A DNA stretch of 64,000 bases, from positions 812,501 through 876,500 of the forward strand of contig CALNXK010000095.1 in assembly GCA_942486035.1 (NCBI GenBank), written 5' to 3'. Of the stretch, positions 42,018-55,568 are shown piece after piece. The number at the start of each line of letters is the position of its first letter. Position 1 is the stretch's first letter. The stretch comes from Porites lobata (taxonomy: Eukaryota; Cnidaria; Anthozoa; Scleractinia; Poritidae). Made by a program: the position numbers and the translations under genes. The notes under the pieces were generated by a model, which worked only from the letters and a program-made list of their open reading frames with translations, did no database searches and was not told the DNA's origin.

Positions 42018-44171
42018 GCAGCAACATGATTAAAATCATGCCGAAATTCGTGTTAAAAAACTGTTTAATATTCATCATCTGTAAACTTCCTTAATATATT
42101 GTTACTTTTATCAGTTTCCTTTGATAGTAATTGTATCCGTCGCCGTAATGTATGGTTCATCTTCGAAAATTTATGATTGAGGCTTAGTTAACATCATGAG
42201 CTTTATAGTTTCCCTTAGGCCTCCTCGCCATTACTTTCTACACTTTGTAATTTTTTGTTTTTCTAATCATGTAATTTATCTGTGTGGTAAAATATATACA
42301 AAATCAGGGTACAAATACAAAATATAAGCTTGAGCGCAAGCACGGTTTAGGAGTTGATTTAATTTGAAGAACGGAGTTAAGTCTTTTTTTACGTACTTCT
42401 TTAAACAGGCTTTCTGTTCCTCTGTGGAGGATGGAAAGAAGGGCAAAGGAAATAAATCAAAGCAAGAAAGAAAGGTTGAAATCGTTTCGCATCATGCGCC
42501 AAAAACAAAAATGCAGAACTCTTAACTAAATCTTAGACAAGTTGCAAACTCATTTTCAGCCATTTCCATGTTATGTTAATTGGCGAAAAAAACCGGTCCG
42601 AAAAAGAGGGTTTTCTCCAGCTGCTGGTCAATAAAATCTTACTTAAGCGAAGACGGAAAGGATTTTTAAACCGTTGTAAATTTGAAATAAGCCCATTGGG
42701 GTGCTTTCCTTTCCGGGTGGGAGTAGGGACTTGCAAAGTGCTAGCCGACCGAAACGTAATTGACTTTAATCTAAACATATCTTCAATCTGCGCATCTATC
42801 ACGCATTTGAATGTGTTAACTTGCATGCAAATGGGATACATTAGGCGTCTGAAAGATTGATCCGTTTCGCTTTGACCCTGTAGGATTTAGAGGCCCACAA
42901 CAAGCCCCGAGGGGGGGGGGGGGGCACTCCTTTATTTGGCGTATACGGGTGTGTGCCACTGAGACAAGGTATGGTTTTCAAGGCCTTGAGTCTTTAAGAG
43001 CGGCCGTCCGTAAATATCGCCTGGGGGTGTGCAAAATGAAAAAATCGAAAATCCCCAAACTTTGTCAGAATATAGGTCTAGGTAAACTATTTCTAGAAAA
43101 ATAACTTTTAGTTCGATTGGATTTTTATTTTACGCGTACGGCGACCGAGTCGGTTCGGAGGCTCTCAGATCAGTTTTCACAGGCTCAAGACCATATATCA
43201 CTTTAAAATCGTTTAAAAATTAAAGAAGTAACAAACTCTACCTCTGAAAATCTTAACCAATAGTTTGGATATACAATTTTCCTATTCGACAGCAAACATT
43301 TTACCGATTTTTGACAGACATAAAATTAGCAAATTTCAGACCCAAAAATCACTACTTGGTATACGGCTTTGAGCCATAACTTAGCTACCGATAGAAAGAG
43401 CAAGGTGTCATCCTTAAATAAATGCAATAAAATTTTTGGGCAATCCTGAAGGGAAGATTTTTGAACGCCAAACAAAAGCGACCCTTGAGGTCAAAACACG
43501 CCATTTTGTCAGGGCATTCGAAGGCGGTTACATCAATGAAAAATGCTCTATTGACCAGATTCCTCCAAAGCTCTTTGCTGTTGAGCAATATTAATTAGAC
43601 TTGACTTATTTGCATTTCTTTTGCCTAATTATTTCACTTAAAATGCGCCCGTTGGCAGCCGAAAGCCTAATTTTAACCGGCGGTCAATGTTTGACAACAT
43701 TCGGATCACATGTTTCAAACTTACTACCAACTGGATTCATGTACATAAAAGAACAAATTTACAAATTTATGTTTTGGATATATATAACCGGCTATTGCGG
43801 TCTCCTCACATCACAGTACCTGCTCGGAGCGGGAAGGAGAATGCGTTACTCACTTTTGTCCTAGGGTAGGGTGATGCTCCAGCAGGCCGGGGAGGGTAAT
43901 ATCAGCAGCACTGTGTCTGAACAGTTCTCAAGTAACAGGAAAAAGTAAGATGCACTAAATCCTTCCTAAAACTAAAATCTAAAAGTAAAAAGGATGTTTC
44001 AGTTAACGTTGGCTAGTTGAAAGTACGACGAACTGAGTACGAAACTTTTGAGAAACAAAAAATTATGCCACAGTCGTTATCTATTATTTTGGAAGATCTC
44101 GTCTGCTGATCCTGGCATGCTTATTTTAAGCCAAAAGATCATCAGATAATAGCAAGACCCCATGGAGCTAC

Positions 44172-44320
44172 AATCTTGGACAGAATCATGAAAAATGAAA
44201 CAGCAAATCCAACCTCCCCTCCCCCCCTTCCGTTCCAAATCATGGATGAAACCGCAGCATTTTCCCATCCTTGTTTGGAGGGGAGGAGGTATAAATTTCC
44301 CATCTATTTCGTACAAACAT
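44172..44320. mobile_element. ATCTTGGACAGAA-type element nested in the TTAA transposon
   Basis: It shares ATCTTGGACAGAAT, GGATGAAACCGC and GGTATAAATTTCCCATCT with the elements of the tandem array. Confidence 0.6.
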
Positions 44321-46012
44321 CGAAGACAACCTGGCGGAATACTTAATATTAATTACTCAAGACTGCGCGATGAAATTCCTGCCCCAGGCAGCTCAGTACC
44401 ACGGACACTTATGTGAAGGCAAAACTACGACGACAAACTAGTGAAGGTCAGCGGGATCTTTAGTAGACCTGGATCAGCAGCATCTTCAGTACTGACCAGA
44501 TTTTAAAATTAAAACAGTAAACTGATCCTTACGGCAGGAAGAGTGACAGAAAAAAGGAGAGAAAGAAAACAAAAATAAAACGGCATTTGAACCCCGTGGT
44601 ATAAATCAATGAACTCAGAAAGTGACATGCATCTTTTTAGTAGCCTATCATTTTCTGTTTACTATGTATATTTAAATGTCGCATCTGTAACCTAACGTTC
44701 GAATTCATCTTGCATCTATTCATTTTTTGTTCTTTTTTATCCCCCCGTTGAAGTTTTGTGTTGCAGACCGAAATATTGGGCAAATATAATTCAATTCATA
44801 AAAAAGAAAAAGAGAGGGACAGGGCATTCAAAGCCGTTTAAGGGGATGCAAAGAAAAGTGACTTTTTAAGGGACATCATTTTTTAAAGGAAAGTACGCGA
44901 AAGAGGACACCTTTTCAGTCAAAAATGGTATAAAGATGGGTAATGGGTTCATTCCTGTGGCAGTGACTCCCCGTATAAAACTTTGTTAGGTACCCCGTGT
45001 CGTTAGTCAATGTTGCCTTTGATATGCTGATCTGGAAAACGAAGACATTTCAGTGAAACTGATCGATGAACGCGTAACTTCGTGCTCTTGTAACTAATTA
45101 CTGAGATTTTAAGCGTATGCACCTGCTCTCTTCTAACATTCCCCGGCACAGTATTCTCCCAATTTCATTGCATGTGTAATAACAGAAAATCTGGTAAGCT
45201 GATAAGCAAATTTACCCTTTTGGGACTGAGTAGTTGAATGGCCTTACTGATAAATCTCCTGGCATCCAAGCTAACGAGGGATTGTGTCTCACGGCTTGTG
45301 TGCGTGCCGGGAGGTGGGGTGGGGCAGGGAGTCGGGGTGTGGAATTGGATGTTACTAACGCTAAGTGTAAAAGACAACCGAAAGAAAAGCAAAGTTTCAG
45401 CTAAATTTAAATCTAGGCCGAGAGAGATTCTGCTCGGTAACTTTTTAGCAACTTGAACGATTTTGAGCTACTTTTTCGATTCTGAGCAGCTTTTCGGAGA
45501 GTGAGCCACTCTCAAAGTTAGCACATTTTTGGCATATTTTCACTATTTTTAAATTACATTCACACATAGTTGATATTTCAACACATTTTCTTTGGAAATT
45601 CACAAGAAATGTCACTAGAAAATGTGTTTCGATCGGTTGGGTATCATATGTCGATACATTCCAAATATGGATGTCCCAGATGTGATTGCATTTTCATAAT
45701 GGATGGTATCCTATGAAAATAGTCCAAATATGGTACAACAGTACGTACATTAAAGGCTGCACGCTGCATGCCTCTGCTGTCCTTTTCAGATTCAAGGATT
45801 AAGGCCGAATGCTGTCTCACTGGAAAAGCTTAAGATGTTCTCTTTGTGGATGACAACATCATAGCAAACTAGGAACCAGTCAGTTATATTTACGCGTTGC
45901 GTGGACCTCTGCATTCAAACAGTTTTTCCTATTAGCGACAAAGCTTCCTGCCAATCTTGCAGCTGCTGACGGCGTTGCGTACTCGAGTGATACACGTTGC
46001 AGTAGTCTCAGT

Positions 46013-46386
46013 TTTTATTTTTTAAATATTTTAGCTGATTAGATCTTTTTTCCTAGAGATCACACAATGGCAACCAACACGCGGGAACTTCGTCCACAGC
46101 TCAGTGCAGTTTATTTCTTAAACCGGAAGTGGAAGGTTGTCATAGTGTGTTCAATCGGTCAATTCAGTTTATTTTCTCTCATATTTTAACTAGTGATAAG
46201 TTACGGCCTTTTTAAAGATTGTTGTTAACAATTATAAACGTTTCTATTGAATTTGTTGCCCACTAGGAAACTTTAACAAATAAACTCCAGAAGCCGTAGA
46301 CGAAGATCCTGCTGGTTGTCAACGTTGGATCTCTAGAAAAAAAGATCTAATCAGCTAAAATATAGAGAGAAAAAAATGAGACGTAC
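46013..46386. mobile_element. 374-bp inverted-repeat element nested in the TTAA transposon
   Basis: The arms share TTTTAGCTGATTAGATCTTT and its inverse, then CTAGAGATC, about 55 bp in all. Between the arms nothing coding was seen. Confidence 0.75.
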
Positions 46387-47518
46387 TAAGACGGGATAGT
46401 GTCAGGCTGGGATAGTTTTGATTGACTAAATTGTTCAGTCAGCTTCCGGTTTGAAGTGCATTGCACTTCCTGTTCCGTGTCACGCAAACGTGACATTTCT
46501 ACTCGGTGATATACGAGTATTTGGTACAGGATGGGAAGACAGTATTCTGTTGCGTATCTTTGATAGGCTTTAAAAAAATGGTAGGTGTATAAATAGGGTT
46601 TCTTAGTATCATATTAAGAAAGGTACAATTGCACGTTGAATTGCGTGAATTATTTTGAGTTTTAAAAAGCTATGACGTTCTGAACGGGCTCTCGACCGCG
46701 ACAACTTACGAAGAGTATAGATATTGAAAGACGCAAAATGTAATTTGTTAGCAAACGGTTCCCAACAAAATGCGCAGAACAAGGCATATAGCTGCTTAAA
46801 AACAAATTGTCTCGGCAAATGGAAAGAATTCCATGCGGAAAAACGCATAAGTATCTTGTTAACCGGGAGTATCGTTGTTTTTGCCCTTCGAATGTCGTGA
46901 CAAAATGGCGTGTTTTGACCTCAAGGGTCGCTTTTGTTTGGCGTTCAAAAATCTTCCCTTCAGGATCGCCCAAAAATTTTATTGCATTTATTTGAGGGAG
47001 ACACCTTGCTCTTTCTATCGGTAACTAAGTTATGGCTCAAAGCCGTATACCAAGATGTGATTTTTGGGTCTGAAATTTGCCAATTTCATGTCTGTCAAAA
47101 ATCGGTAAAATAAGTAAAATTATTAAAAATCCGAAAAATATTACACTTGCTGTCGAATAGGAAAATTGTATATCCAAACTATTGGTTAAGTTGTGTTTTT
47201 TCTACTAAGATTTTCAGAGGCAGAGTTTGTTTCTTCTTTAATTTTAAAACGATTTTTAAATAATATATGGTCTTGAGCCTGTGAAAACTGATCTGAGAGC
47301 CTCCGAACCGACTCGGTCGCCGTACGCGTGAAATAAAAATCCAATGGAACTAAAAGTTATTTTTCTAGAAATAGTTTACCTAGACCTATATTCTGACAAA
47401 GTTTGGGGATTTTCGATTTTTTCATTTTGCACACCCCCAGGCGATATTTACGGACGGCCGCTCTTAACAGGGTATACAATTTCACTATTAAGCGTCTTGA
47501 ATAGGGTGTCTTTTTGGA

Positions 47519-50500
47519 GGATGTTACTAAAACGGGGAACGGGGAGCGGGGAGCGGGGAACGGGGAACGGAAGTCTGGGAACGAGTTGTCAGCGGAAACC
47601 TCCATAAAAATCCAAAATGGCCGGTAAGGATCAAGAACCCGGATCGATGATAGAGAAGCGTCGAAACAACACTTAAGGTCGCTATTTTACTAATGAACTA
47701 TATGCTCATGAGATGCTTGAAATAATACGGAGGTAATAATGTCATGACATTTTGCACCTTTTTGCGTTTTACTAAACAACAAAATATGCTTCAACAGCAG
47801 TTGAAAGAAGCTACAGTCGGGACAAAAACTCTCAAAGCACAGCCATATTTGGAACTCGAGCGAATCTATACTGGGTCTAACTCACAAAGCAATGAAATAC
47901 TTTTGCTTGACGCTTTTAGTAGGGTTTTGGCTTAAATACATGCTGAAAGATAACGTAGATCGAAGCAGCCAGGTGTATTTCCTCGACAGTAATTGTGTAG
48001 CAGTGGAGCTCCTTCCTAGCAGTAGCGTTTTTTCAAGCCCAAATTAAAACATGTTGGCGATGAGATAAAACTGTAAGTCTAATAATATTATATTTACAAA
48101 CCTATGATGAGAAGTAAGTGCAATTGTATTATTTGAAAAGATAAGATGGATCAGGTTATTTAATACATCAATAAAAGGCAACTTTAAACATATTAACGGG
48201 CAATGTGCCAGGAACATCAATCATACCTTGGTCTTAAAGATGTCAGTTGTTTCAAAGCAAATGGCTATGCTGTGGTTTTATTTTATTATAACCTAGGTGT
48301 AAATTTTGCTTCCCTTTGTTTGGGGGTAGGGTAATATGAATTTTATGATTATGAGTTCAAAACAAAGAGAATAAAATTCAAACTTAGGATAAAAGTGAAC
48401 CACAACTGAACTGCAATATTAAGTGTTGCAAGTATACGTGGGGGAAGTACTTTAAAGTCTTTGGCTGGAAGGTACTTTGTAAAGGCTAGCTGTTAAAATA
48501 TGCGTGGTAAGTATACTTCCTCTGTTTAGCCCTCTGGATGCTTTGTTTTTTTTCTAGGGGGACTCCTTTAATGTTTTTACGGAGGGGAGCTCTGCTTCTC
48601 TTTAATGAACATTATTTTTACTGTGGAGAAAAATATTTCAAGCTCAGTGTAAAACTGAATGTATCAGTGACTTAAACCAGTTAATATTGTCAAGCTGCTT
48701 TATTAGCTTGATTCAGTAATATTGCAGTGCACCTACCATCAAGCATCACATCATCAATGTTGCAGAGGTTGGCAGCTTATTAGAAGGTGGTTGATAAGCC
48801 TTCAAGCAAGCTGTCTGTAGTTTTGGAAATAAAGAGTCTAAGGTCTCACACAAGTGATGGGAGGCAAAAGATTGGAGTACCGATATGTTTTTCAGTAAAC
48901 ACGTGCAACTGTATGTGTATCGTGGCCACATTATGCTTACTCAATGCATGTAAAATAACACAATAGATCTTGCTACCCATTTTCCCTGATTTTATTTCCC
49001 CTCCAGGGGACATAATTTCTTTTAACATATCAGGGTTTTCAAAAAAGGGGCAAGAAGCTTTTAAATGAATTTTAATTCATTTAATTTAAGCACAGTATCA
49101 AAGAAATTAAAGAGAAGAATCAGACTAGAGTAACAGTAACCCAGAGGGGAGGGTGGGTACTCACCAAAGAGGCTCTGCCCCAGGGACCAACCCTTTACCC
49201 TTTGTATGTACCATTTTAGACAGAAAAGGTACCCCTTTTGTATACCCGCTAGTGACAAATGGTACCCCTTTCACATACCTAATTTTGAATGCTGCATCCC
49301 TTTTTAACTGCTGTAAATACACCATCTTTACAATATGAATAAATAGCTAAAACAGGTTTTCTTGTCTCTCACATCCATAAAATGCATCTCTGACTGATCT
49401 CATTTTGGTCCCTTTCATATACTTCAACTATAGAAACCCCTTCCCTTTCATGTACCTGAAGCCTGAATAAGGCTTCAGGCTCTGTTTAGGCCATTATAGT
49501 ACCCCCTCCTCCTGCACCGAGAACAGTACTTGATACAGCGATATTGTATGGTATGAATTGCACCAAACTTTTCGTGCCCATGAAGCGGTACTTTGATTAT
49601 TTTACGACATTTTTCTTCAAAATGGAGAGGTTTGGGATCTCATTCTTAGGGGGGCGGGGGGTTAATTGAGGATCTGCAGTGAGTGAGAATGTTGCATTCA
49701 ATGCAATCCAATGGTTTTGATTCAGGAAAGGGTCGTCAGGGGTATTTTGCAGAAAGACAAATGGCCACTGTACGACTTTGAAGCAGTTACTGATTAGGGT
49801 GAGGAAAATGAGTGAATTAGGTTTCATTAGGGTCATTATACTGGTCTATACTGGGCAAACTGACCTGAAACAAATTGTTTCACAAAATAATAAACTGATA
49901 TTATTTTATTTTCATGGATCAGTGAAACACTCCAATATCGTGAATGCTTGCAGTGTAGTAGATCTAATAATATTAAAAGCAGAACCAGATTGTTAAAGTA
50001 GTCTCACTAATTATGTGATTACCTGGTCAATAACATTTTTCAAAGCAGTCATCTCTATCAAAGGAAATACAAGAAAACTGCACACAAGCTACTTGACTAC
50101 TTCGATGTATGTTATCTATCATGGAAAAGTAGTTCATTACTTTGTGGGCTAGACTCAGTATAGATTCGCTTGAGTTCCAAATATGGCTGTACATGTGCTT
50201 TGAGACTAGTTGTCGCGATTGGCTTCTTTCAACTGCTGTTGGAGCATATTTTGTTTCCTACGGATAATTGTTTAGTAAAACGCAAAGAGGTGAAAAACGT
50301 CATGAAGTTATTACCTCCGTAATTATTTCAAGCACCTCATGAGCATATAGTTCAAGTAAAATAACGCCGTTATCGGTTAAGTTTGTTTCGACGGTTCTCT
50401 ATCATCGATCATCGGCCATATTGGATTTTTATGGAGGTTTCCGCTGACAACTCGTTCCCAGACTTCCGTTCCCCGTTCCCCGCTCCCCGCTCCCCGCTCC

Positions 50501-50531
50501 CCGCTCCCCGTTCCCCGTTTTAGTAACATCC
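47519..50531. mobile_element. 3.0-kb Mutator-like element with about 370-bp inverted ends
   Basis: CTTTTTGGA (9 bp) lies on both sides (47,510-47,518 and 50,532-50,540), and B1 has it once (27,119-27,129). The element begins GGATGTTACTAAAACGGGG and ends with the inverse. Inverted ends reach about 47,880 and 50,150 and contain tandem GGGGAACGGGGAGC motifs. Long inverted ends with a 9-bp duplication are typical of Mutator-like elements. No transposase was recognised inside. Confidence 0.88.
47890..50150. other. interior of the Mutator-like element, no gene recognised
   Basis: Only short open frames were seen. 49,140-49,530 is a degenerate repeat with GGTACCCCTTT and related motifs bounded by CCC/GGG runs. 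Nothing resembling a MULE transposase was found. Confidence 0.5.
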
Positions 50532-51569
50532 CTTTTTGGAATGGAAGCCTTTCAAAAAGTGTGAAGACTTGCGATGAGCGGTCTACATTTGCAATACCAA
50601 TAATTCTGTATACAAAACAGAACAAATCAGGGTCAGAAAGTAGTGTCTCCTGTCTTAAACAGGGTAGCGAAATGAGCAATTTTTGTCTTACACAGGGTCA
50701 GGGTTTGAAGGCCTTGGGGGCACCCCTCTACCCAAACTTCCCTTGAGTGCCCCCCCGGGAAGCAAGCACAGTATTTACCCCAAAATCCTTATAATGGGTA
50801 GATTATCTGGGTTTCAATGTCGGATCTGCAAGTTTATTAGAAAGAAGAAGACATTTTATGACATGCATGGCCTATTTACACTTCTTAATGTCTAATGTAT
50901 TTAGGTGCTCAAGTGCGGAATCGCCGCTGTTCGCTCTCTTCTAATTACCCTGCATATCAATGTCTTGTAACAAAAATAAATATCACCTTGACTTGATTGT
51001 TTAACCCAATTTATTGAAGAATATCAAGAGCCATAATGAGACTTGATAATATTGAGTGTAGGGAAAAAGTAACAAAGATGTTTTAACAAGAAAACCAATA
51101 AAAACTTGCTAGTAAACTGAGACGCAAAAAAAACCAAATTGATTGCCATAGCTCATTCACTGGCGCGGAAACGGTAGGGGGTGGGGGTGGGGGTTATTCA
51201 TTGAGCACAATCTGGTTAAAATAACATAAGGCGCTAATGTCGTAAATTTATTAGCAGGAATTTACACAAAACGATTTGAGATGGAATCGTGATCTGATTG
51301 AGCCTAGACGCAGCGATAACTTTCAATTTGTTTTTGTTTTTTAGCGTCATTGATCGAAAAGTAGCGGAAACGTGTGGAACCATAATTGTAGTGTTGGGGT
51401 CATGTGCTTGCTTTCCGCGAAAAACGTAGACATATCGGTTACCGTATTGCTTTTGTGTTTTTTCCCAAACTAATTGCAATAGATTTAAGAAAGGGGCCCT
51501 TTTATGAGTACCCGGGTATGAGTACCACTATGTTCAGAGTATCAGCTTGACAAAATCACATTTTTTGCC

Positions 51570-51980
51570 TTGCTAACAGGGGCACCCAACGTCAATTTTC
51601 GGAAAATATCTGTTCGGAAGACGATTTGAGATCTAGAATTTTCGGAACATTTGTTGTAAAATTTCTTGCTTGCCTGCCTCTCCTAAGATTTATGAACATC
51701 TAAAAAATGGTTTAATTGCCCATTTTTAACGGATTTTTACGCTAAAAAGGTCACCTAGAATTTTCGGGAGCCTTTTTTTGGCTGAGATTTTCGAAAAGGT
51801 AAGTTTCGATCCCTATAATTTTCGGATCGCTACACTTTCAGCTAGGAAATCCGAACAGATGAAAACATTTTAGGGGATAAAAATATGCCTACATCTACCG
51901 TTTAAATACCAAAATATGTTTAACAATGCTATGTTTAAGTGGTTTTGAACTATATTCTCGTTGGGTGTCCCTGTTGCTAA
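51570..51980. mobile_element. TTGCTAACAGGG-ended MITE in array
   Basis: Ends are TTGCTAACAGGGGCACCCAA and TTGGGTGTCCCTGTTGCTAA. The interior has many ATTTTCGG motifs. It is absent from B1 near 28,829. Confidence 0.85.
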
Positions 51981-52007
51981 TGCATTTTAAGTGCCTTACT
52001 GCATTAT

Positions 52008-52789
52008 GCACCAGTCAATTCCACCTGCGCCCAGCCCCCCCCCGGGCTGACCCCCGGGCATTAGTATTTTTTTGCCTTGGCGAATTCCCGGGGGTGGGGA
52101 CTCTTGAGCTGTCAAATCCCCCGGGGTGGGGACGGAAAAAGAGGGCAAATGCCCCGTCCTCCGTCAACGCTGCAACATTTTTCATTGATCGCACAGTCGA
52201 ATAGTGCCATTTTAAGCATTTTAATGTGCGACTTTTTGTTTCAATTAACGACTTCCTTTGTAATAGCGCTAGGATTCTAACTAAGACTTCACGCTGCGAC
52301 GACATGCTTAGTATTGATATAAAATTATTGACATTAAAATTAATAGAGCACTCTAAAGTTATATGTTATGAATAGTTTTATAAATGTGAAAGGATTTTCT
52401 TCAAATAAATATGAACAGAAATTTGATACAATGACCAAAAAACGTTGATTCACATCGATAGCTCCAATTTCGCTATGTAATTCTGGCTTGATAAGCAATG
52501 AAGAAACGCATGCATAAAATCGAGAACATGCCTTTACAACCCTTTTCAATTTATTCCTGTCCTTGATAGATGAGCCAATCTGCTTTTTTTCCTGTAAAAC
52601 CTTCTGTGTAGTCATATTCTGCTAGGAAACCGCGTGCGTGTCAAAACCTCGGGAATGGCCCCGGGGTTGGCGAATGCCCGGCCCCCGGGTAGTGCAAAAT
52701 TTGCAAATGCCCCACCCCCGGGACTGACAAGGCGTGCAAATGCCCAGCAGTAGCCCGGGGGCCTGGGCTCAGGTGGAATTGACTGATGC
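52008..52789. mobile_element. 782-bp CAGTCAATTCCACC-ended element
   Basis: Ends are GCACCAGTCAATTCCACC and GGTGGAATTGACTGATGC. ATTAT lies on each side (52,003-52,007 and 52,790-52,794). The inner arms are CCCGGG-rich. It is absent from the matching place in the unit at 59,955. Confidence 0.85.
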
Positions 52790-53507
52790 ATTATTTCAAA
52801 ACATCATTGCCTCACAAAACAGTTCTCTGTTGTACGTTGTCTGCACCTCAAGACAAGCACACATTACAAGGGGCAGACAAGATATTATTTCTTGATTAAC
52901 ATTAGAATAAATGTTTGTGGCGTTTCAGTTTAGCCGGAGACGATTCAGACACCAAATGGCCTATCCTTTCGTGCTAATGTGAAAGCAAATGTTACCCCCC
53001 CTCCCCCCGCCCTCCCCCACGATCTTCTGTTTGAGTATATGGCAAGCAATACACATACAGAACCGTTAATAGTTCGATTCTGAAATGGCGGTCGCTATAC
53101 TACTTCTTTACTAATTGTACACTTACTTGGGGATTTTCTCACTGTAGACTGTTGATATATTCCGGAATGAAATCAGTGAAATTCCAGCTGAGGGAGAAAA
53201 GAGAAGGACACGCCAGTTCGAGTCGAAAGTGAAAGCAATCTACGGTACTTTACAGTGCTGTGACGTCTTAAGTGTTTGCATGTTATTAGTTTTCGTCAAA
53301 TATGCGCATTGACCCCTAACATACTTTTTCCTTCACCGCCCACGCAAAGGTCATCGCGATTAAGGAGTTTAGTGTTTAAGATGGACACACGCAAGTAGAG
53401 TCTAAAGTCAACTATCTATTTATATCATCCTGTTTTTGGGACAATGCTCATTGACCGATACAAATTTTTCCTCTCAGGACAGTAATCTTAACTAAAATCT
53501 TGACTAC

Positions 53508-53732
53508 AATCTTGGACAGAATAAAATGGAGCAGCAAGCCAACCCACCCCACCCCCCCCCCAAAATCAAGGATGAAGGTGCGCAAAAGCCAAAACGTGCT
53601 ATTACCCACCCCACCCCGCCCCCCAAATCAAGGATGAAGCTGCTCAAAAGCCAACACGTACTATTTTCCTATCCCTGATTTGGGGCGGGGGAAGAGGACA
53701 GGTATAAATTTCCATCTCTCTTCTGTCCAAGA
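53508..53732. mobile_element. ATCTTGGACAGAA-type element with internal duplication
   Basis: It begins ATCTTGGACAGAA and ends TTCTGTCCAAGAT. A piece with CCAAATCAAGGATGAAG occurs twice inside. Confidence 0.65.
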
Positions 53733-55393
53733 TATTCTATCGGTAATAGTGGCCGGCGTATGGATTTTGCACTGCGTGGTGGTGTTGTTTTCTCCTTGTG
53801 GCTGAACCAGGTAAAGGGTTTTTACGTTTTAAAAACTAATTGAAGCTGACATCATGCAGGTTGTGGCTTGTATATGGGGGAGGGAGGAAGGGTAGAGGAG
53901 AGTCCACACCTCCCGTCTCTCGAACCCCAGCTGCGCTCCCGACTCCCACCCTCTTTTATTACCTTCTTTTCTGATTTGGCCAAATATTGAGTATTATTAT
54001 TCATTGAAAGTATTTCTCTCTGTTTCTGATTGGCTAAAATGTCATGCATAATTCATCATAACCAGCTATTGTCGACCAACTTTAGCAGAATTTTGCGATA
54101 TCTGAAAAATGATGTCAACATAATAGTTGAAAAAGTGCAGCAAAATTAAATTGCCAGATTATTGAACCTTTAACCGAGAGTGAGTACATTTCACTAGTTT
54201 CGTAAGGAAAAAATCGGCCATAGGCGAAATATTGGCTAAAACATAGCAAAAAGATAATTCGAAGGACGACATCTGCTATTTGGAGAATATTTGAATATTT
54301 TCTAAACTTGCCAATTAACATGCACTATCGAAGGTGAACTTAACATCGATGGAGATATGGCACATACGCCTATAGGCCAAATAAGGAAGTGCCCCCCTCC
54401 CTATCCCGGGTGCGGAATGCGTATTGACTCGCCGCCTCGCTTTCGTCTAAACCTGCATATCAATGTCTGGTAAAAACTTATGGAATGTAGGGAAATAGCA
54501 ACAAAGATGTTTTTACCTGAAAACCAATTTCAACTTGCTAGGAAACTATCTGCAAGAAAATTCCAAGAGTTATTCATTGACCACAATCCGGATTAATAAC
54601 ATCAGGCGTTGATGTAGTAAATTTATTAGCAGGAATTTACAAACAACAACAATATGAAAAACAACAAGAAAAACGATTTGAGATGCATTGTGATCTGATT
54701 GAATCATTGCCTCAAAAAACAGTTCTCTGTTGTAGTTGTCTGTACCTCAAGACAAGCACACATTACAAGGCGCAGAACAAGATATTATTTCTCGATTCAG
54801 ACATTAGAACAAATATTTGTGGCGTTTCAGTTTAGCCGGAGACGATTCAGACACCAAATGGTCCATCCTTTGGTGCTAATGTGAAAGCAAATGTTAGCCC
54901 CCCCCCTCCCCCACGATCTTCTGTTTGAGAATATGGCAAGCATATACACATACAGAAACGTTAATAGTTCAATTCTGAAATGGCCGTCTCTAGACTACTT
55001 GTCTACTAATTGTACACTTACTTGGGGGTTTTCTCACTGTGGACTGTTGATATATTCCGGAATGAAATCAGGGAGATTCCAGCTGAGGGAGAAAAGAGAT
55101 TGACATGCCAGTTCGAAGTGAAAGCAATCCACGGTACTATACCGTGCTGTAACGTCTTTAGTGTTTTGCATGTTATTAGTTTTCGTCAAGTATGCGCATT
55201 GACCCCTAACATACTTTTCCCCTCACCGTCCACTCAAAGGTCATCGTGATTAATGAGCTTAGTGTTTAAGATGGACACACGCCAGTAGAGTCTAAAGTCA
55301 ACTGACTCAAAAACAGGATGATAAAAATAGGTGATGCTCATTGACCGATACAAATTTTTCCTCTCACGACCCATCCCACGGTAATCTTGACTA

Positions 55394-55568
55394 CAATCTT
55401 GGACAGAACAAAATGGAACAGCAAGCCAACCCCCCCCCAACAACCACCCCCCCCCCCGACAAATCAAGGATGAAACTGCACAAAAGCCAAAACGTGCTAA
55501 TTTCCTGTCCCTGATTTGGGGCGGGGGAAGAGGAGAGGTATAAATTTCCATCTTTCTTCTGTTCAAGA
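55394..55568. mobile_element. ATCTTGGACAGAA-type element
   Basis: Same family and unit position as 53,508-53,732; ends ATCTTGGACAGAA and TTCTGTTCAAGAT. Confidence 0.65.

Larger units (their letters stand above)
42998..47463. mobile_element. 4.47-kb TTAA-target transposon with >500-bp inverted ends
   Basis: TTAA flanks both ends (42,994-42,997 and 47,464-47,467). The element begins GAGCGGCCGTCCGTAAATAT and ends with the inverse. The inverted ends extend to about 43,525 and from about 46,890. B1 shows the empty site (GAGTCTTAAAAAGGG, 27,065). TTAA targets are known for piggyBac and Kolobok; a GA start fits Kolobok better. The interior (43,600-46,850) has only short frames and no recognisable transposase, so it is probably non-autonomous. 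Confidence 0.85.
32127..53770. repeat. segmental duplication block B2 (carries paralog 2)
   Basis: It matches B1 (18,893-30,010) once the insertions at 32,139, 33,673, 35,963, 41,472, 42,998, 47,519, 51,570 and 52,008 are removed. Confidence 0.85.

Noticed and set aside
43385..43869. open frames inside the TTAA element
   Set aside because: 43,385-43,588 lies largely within the inverted end, and the neighbouring plus-strand frames overlap in different frames with no transposase motif.
47533..47575. GGGGAACGGGGAGC run as an isolated G-quadruplex promoter element
   Set aside because: It is mirrored at 50,472-50,518 as part of the Mutator-like element's inverted ends, so it belongs to the transposon.
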